From: Polyangiaceae bacterium
GTDB taxonomy: Bacteria > Myxococcota > Polyangia > Polyangiales > Polyangiaceae
Assembly (NCBI GenBank): GCA_025936205.1
Contig: JAICTU010000378.1
Location: forward strand, 1-9,046
Length of the DNA stretch: 9,046 nucleotides
Direction: 5' to 3'
How positions within the stretch are numbered: position 1 is the first letter of the stretch; each line of letters opens with the position of its first letter. Position numbers and translations under genes: made by a program. Positions 7,401-9,046 of the stretch are shown here, in pieces. The notes below the pieces were generated by a model, which ran no database searches, had not been told where the DNA came from, and saw only the letters and a list, made by a program, of their open reading frames with translations.

Positions 7401-8805
7401 CGGGGAGCGCGCGGGGCAGTTCTTTCTGCAGGCGGCCACCACCGCCTTCACCAGCTATCAGCTGCCGCTCGCCACGCGCTACTTCAGCCGCGCGCTCGCC
7501 GTGCTGCCGGACCCGCACCCCGAGCGGCCGCGCGCGCTGGAGGCGCTGGAGACGATCTGCCGCATCCAGGGCCGCTGGCGGGACCGCCGGGCGCACCTGA
7601 ACGAGCTGCGGCGCGTGGCCTGCGAGGGCCGTACCGCGCTCTGGGGGGCCACCGCCCTGGTGCGCAGCGCGCGCTTCGCCATGGACTCGGGTCAGCTCGC
7701 GCAGGGGCTCACCCTGGCCCAGAAGGGCGAGCAGGCCGCGCACCAGGCGGGGTTGTTCAACCTGGAGGTCGAGTGCCTGTCGCTGCTCGCGGAGATCTTG
7801 CGCGACCTGGGCGACATTCAGGGCGCCCTGGGCGCCTGCGACCGCGCGCTCGCGGCCAGCCAGCGCACGGGCGTGGCGCTACGCCTGCGCGCGGAGGTGC
7901 TGCGTTCGCGGGGCACGCTGCTCTTGCGCGTGGGCCGCGTACAGGAGGCCGTGAACGCGCACGCCGAGGCCATCGCCGTGTTCAAGCAGACCGGCGCCCA
8001 GCGCTCGGAGGCGCGCGCCAAGAACTCGCTCGCTTTCGCCATGTTCGTGCTCGGCCGCTTCGAGGACGCGATCGCGCTCTCGCTGGAGGCGATCCAGATC
8101 GACCTGAGCATCGGCGGTCGCTTTCAGATCGCCAAGACCCTGAGCCAGATCGGCCAGTGCTACTGGCGCCTGGGTGACGTCTCGCGCGCGCAGGCGTACC
8201 TGAAGCGCGCGCGCCACGCGCACGAACGCTACGCAGACCAGGACGGGCGCTGTGACACGCTGCTATCGAGCGCGCAGATCTTGATCGAGATGGGCGACCT
8301 GAACGGCGCCGAGGTGGCCATCGGCGACGCCGCCGCGCTGATCGCAGCCACGGGCAACGACTACGACTCCGTGCACGAAAAGCTCGTGCGCGCGCTGCTC
8401 GCACGCCAGCGCGGCGACCACAAGAGCGCGGTGATGCTCGCCTTCTACGGGCGCCAGGTGGCGGAGGCCCAGGCCTACGTGGCCTTCCACTTCTACGCCA
8501 TGGCCATCGAGGCCGCCTCGCGCGTGGACAAGGGCGAGCCGCACATGGGCATCTTGCTCGCCACCACTGCGATGGGCGCGATCGAGACGCTGCAGGGTTC
8601 GGAGTACGGCCTCGAGACGCGGCTCTTGTGTTGCCATGCGCTGACGGTCGCGGCCTCGCCGCAGGCCGCCGAGTTCCAGCGCCGCGCCAGCAACTACGCC
8701 CAGACGCTGCACGGCCTGGTTCGCACGCCAGATCTGCGCCGCAGCTTCGCGTCCCGCCCGCTGCTCGCGCCCTTCCTCAGCGACCCGGCCTGGGTCGAGG
8801 ATTGA
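4423..8805 (+). CDS. Giant multidomain Ser/Thr protein kinase: kinase - cyclase-like domain - AAA/STAND ATPase - TPR array (PknK-like)
   Basis: This 1460-residue protein is probably cytoplasmic, as no signal peptide or membrane helix is seen. The kinase domain (about 25-300) has LGAGGMAEVFLA (33-44), K59, alpha-C E78, HRDISPQN with D166 and N171, D184FG, MSPE (207-210) and D222, so catalysis looks intact. A charged linker follows (about 310-375). Residues 377-565 resemble a class III nucleotide cyclase fold (HVAIVTLRLHELD, LAASVGIVRGLAAG, WVAGGLYRVV) but lack its metal-binding aspartates. An AAA_16/STAND ATPase (about 580-870) has Walker A GEIGIGKT (617-624), Walker B VVVLDGVQWAD (D746) and AGNPFFLLEM. 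A winged-helix-like segment (870-960) precedes MalT-like TPRs (about 990-1345; e.g. LLAEILRDLGDIQGALGACD). The ATG at 4423 is preferred over the TTG at 4417; neither has a clear Shine-Dalgarno. The plan resembles mycobacterial PknK and many myxobacterial kinases, which sense or scaffold through the TPRs. Its targets are unknown. The gene stands alone and overlaps the convergent topoisomerase gene by 29 bp. Confidence 0.93.
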   Translation: MVYRNVDSRAKPHAERKDRDARNVAGFELIRRLGAGGMAEVFLARRRCAEATYKVLVVKRILPEHLQTPNFRAMFAGEARLATRLNHPNIVQVYDFQDAQEEGQLLSMEYVEGPDLGKVARRLREEKQVFPPFVAAHIAAEVGRGLHYAHERKDDRGQPLEIVHRDISPQNILVSFDGAVKVADFGIATASLFREERGVLKGKLGYMSPEQARAEQVDRRSDIFSLGVVLYELLTGRPLYRATEGRELLDLVRQANIEAPSVISPGVPPELEMIVMRALSRNREDRFQTAREFAAAITRVLLEKQVLVDSDAVGAVISRFVPREQMEPESVPDPESTGSRGSGAVPSHDPQLPAREGTSPSRARGRLRSREGREVRHVAIVTLRLHELDALREALGEQRSARLVAQLRSTLGEMAFKRGTTWTWRQPSPSAPGAHSAEAVIGLLANPYGAAADAGRLAVDVHEALQGACDALPVQLAASVGIVRGLAAGRRDDAGHLVQPSVQESGAQLAALLAERAPPGQTWVAGGLYRVVRRDFVWSEVPQLTLGTEPGHHRLPRNLHAYALRRPLSREEKQQQALAVRDLIGRDAELADLHAAYHETVNREHGLGNIVARVVKGEIGIGKTALTSAFVAELPPGARLLRVDCSPAQRELPFYHVGQWLRELTGALVDQPLEEAVALVGHALGEAFSGDQRPEIVRHMAELATGRLARAHDEADVAKHRRFMSVGFRRAFTWMAQQAPLVVVLDGVQWADAQSLEVLSALVRHADALPILFLLVTRPDDHVASLIADVVTIELLGLSQENQLRLVQEHLGVAQGVAEVCADLLPRAAGNPFFLLEMVDALLERGGVDYTQGPDGQQRLVRVEGSDAAAKALPSTLEQLIADRLNELPAEEHRVIAWLAVAGGPLSASELDALMECESEETVARLCARGFCDVQADSVDLRHPLVRDVAYLGVEEIERCQMHCRLGERMAAAPVARGLGAAIVGRHFARGGDGERAGQFFLQAATTAFTSYQLPLATRYFSRALAVLPDPHPERPRALEALETICRIQGRWRDRRAHLNELRRVACEGRTALWGATALVRSARFAMDSGQLAQGLTLAQKGEQAAHQAGLFNLEVECLSLLAEILRDLGDIQGALGACDRALAASQRTGVALRLRAEVLRSRGTLLLRVGRVQEAVNAHAEAIAVFKQTGAQRSEARAKNSLAFAMFVLGRFEDAIALSLEAIQIDLSIGGRFQIAKTLSQIGQCYWRLGDVSRAQAYLKRARHAHERYADQDGRCDTLLSSAQILIEMGDLNGAEVAIGDAAALIAATGNDYDSVHEKLVRALLARQRGDHKSAVMLAFYGRQVAEAQAYVAFHFYAMAIEAASRVDKGEPHMGILLATTAMGAIETLQGSEYGLETRLLCCHALTVAASPQAAEFQRRASNYAQTLHGLVRTPDLRRSFASRPLLAPFLSDPAWVED

Positions 8806-9046
8806 GCTCGAGCTCCAGGGGCAGCGCTCGCAGCCAGTGCAGCGCAACGGCTTCGGGCTCCCGTAGCCCTCGCAGCGGCTTCTTCTGCGCCGAGCGGCGC
8901 GCGCGGGCGATCGAGCCTGCCAGCTCACCGCGCGTGAACTGATCGATGACCGAGGGATGGACGTAGGACTTGCGGCACACGGCGATCGTGTTGCCGAGCT
9001 CCGCAGACACGCGCTCGAGCGCTTGCTTCACCTGACGCCGGGCGTC
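8777..9046 (-). CDS. C-terminal end of a bacterial type IB DNA topoisomerase, 5' truncated by the window
   Basis: The minus-strand frame is open from the window edge (9046) to a TGA at 8779-8777, giving about 89 residues. It begins DARRQVKQALERVSAELGNT and continues AVCRKSYVHPSVIDQF, the C-terminal signature of poxvirus-like bacterial topoisomerase IB. In this family the Tyr of CRKSYVHP attacks DNA to form the 3'-phosphotyrosyl intermediate during relaxation of supercoils. The GTG at 9031 is internal, since the family-like sequence continues upstream of it. Beyond the active site comes a basic stretch (ARARRSAQKKPLRGLRE) and a Pro/Arg-rich tail. The tail overlaps the 3' end of the convergent kinase gene by 29 bp. 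The Arg/Lys/His residues of the active site lie upstream, outside the window. Confidence 0.85.
   Translation of the reverse strand, partial: DARRQVKQALERVSAELGNTIAVCRKSYVHPSVIDQFTRGELAGSIARARRSAQKKPLRGLREPEAVALHWLRALPLELELNPRPRPGR

Noticed and set aside
6004..7743. Long minus-strand open frame (579 codons) opposite the kinase gene, and a plus-strand one at 6399-8177
   Set aside because: Both are GC-driven shadow frames of the kinase-ATPase-TPR gene, with Arg/Gly/Ala-rich or His/Arg-rich translations and no family motifs.

Overview
The window is very GC-rich (individual 60-base lines in the large kinase gene exceed 80 % G+C). It looks like chromosome from a myxobacterium (Myxococcota, for example Polyangiales or Haliangiales). 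The clues are a LysM lytic transglycosylase of myxobacterial style, a giant Ser/Thr kinase-ATPase-TPR protein with an HRDISPQN catalytic loop, and closely packed genes without clear Shine-Dalgarno sites. The assignment rests on recognised protein families only; there is no rRNA or other taxonomic marker here.

Region 1 (1-3168, plus strand) is a compact block. It holds the 3' end of a lytic murein transglycosylase with two LysM domains, then glmU (UDP-GlcNAc synthesis), then a MalY/PatB-type PLP enzyme (C-S lyase or aminotransferase). Both gaps are 14 bp, so one transcript is likely. The first two genes act on opposite ends of peptidoglycan metabolism: precursor supply and wall cleavage.

Region 2 (about 3206-4240, minus strand) is a small gene graveyard of lower G+C. 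It contains a collagen-like (Gly-X-Y) protein gene interrupted by an in-frame TAG and lacking a recognisable signal peptide. It also contains a DUF4188-family gene with a one-base frameshift and an internal deletion. A perfect 11-bp inverted repeat lies between them.

Region 3 (4423-8805, plus strand) is one 1460-residue signalling protein: an active-looking Ser/Thr kinase, a degenerate nucleotide-cyclase-like domain, an AAA/STAND ATPase with an altered Walker B, a winged-helix-like segment and a MalT-like TPR array. It is the most interesting gene of the window, although the kinase-ATPase-TPR plan itself is known (PknK-like proteins).

Region 4 (8777-9046, minus strand) is the C-terminal end of a bacterial type IB DNA topoisomerase with its catalytic tyrosine. 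Its last codons overlap the kinase gene tail-to-tail by 29 bp.

I saw no tRNA, rRNA, CRISPR array, insertion sequence or phage gene, and found no strong evidence for a wholly new multigene system.
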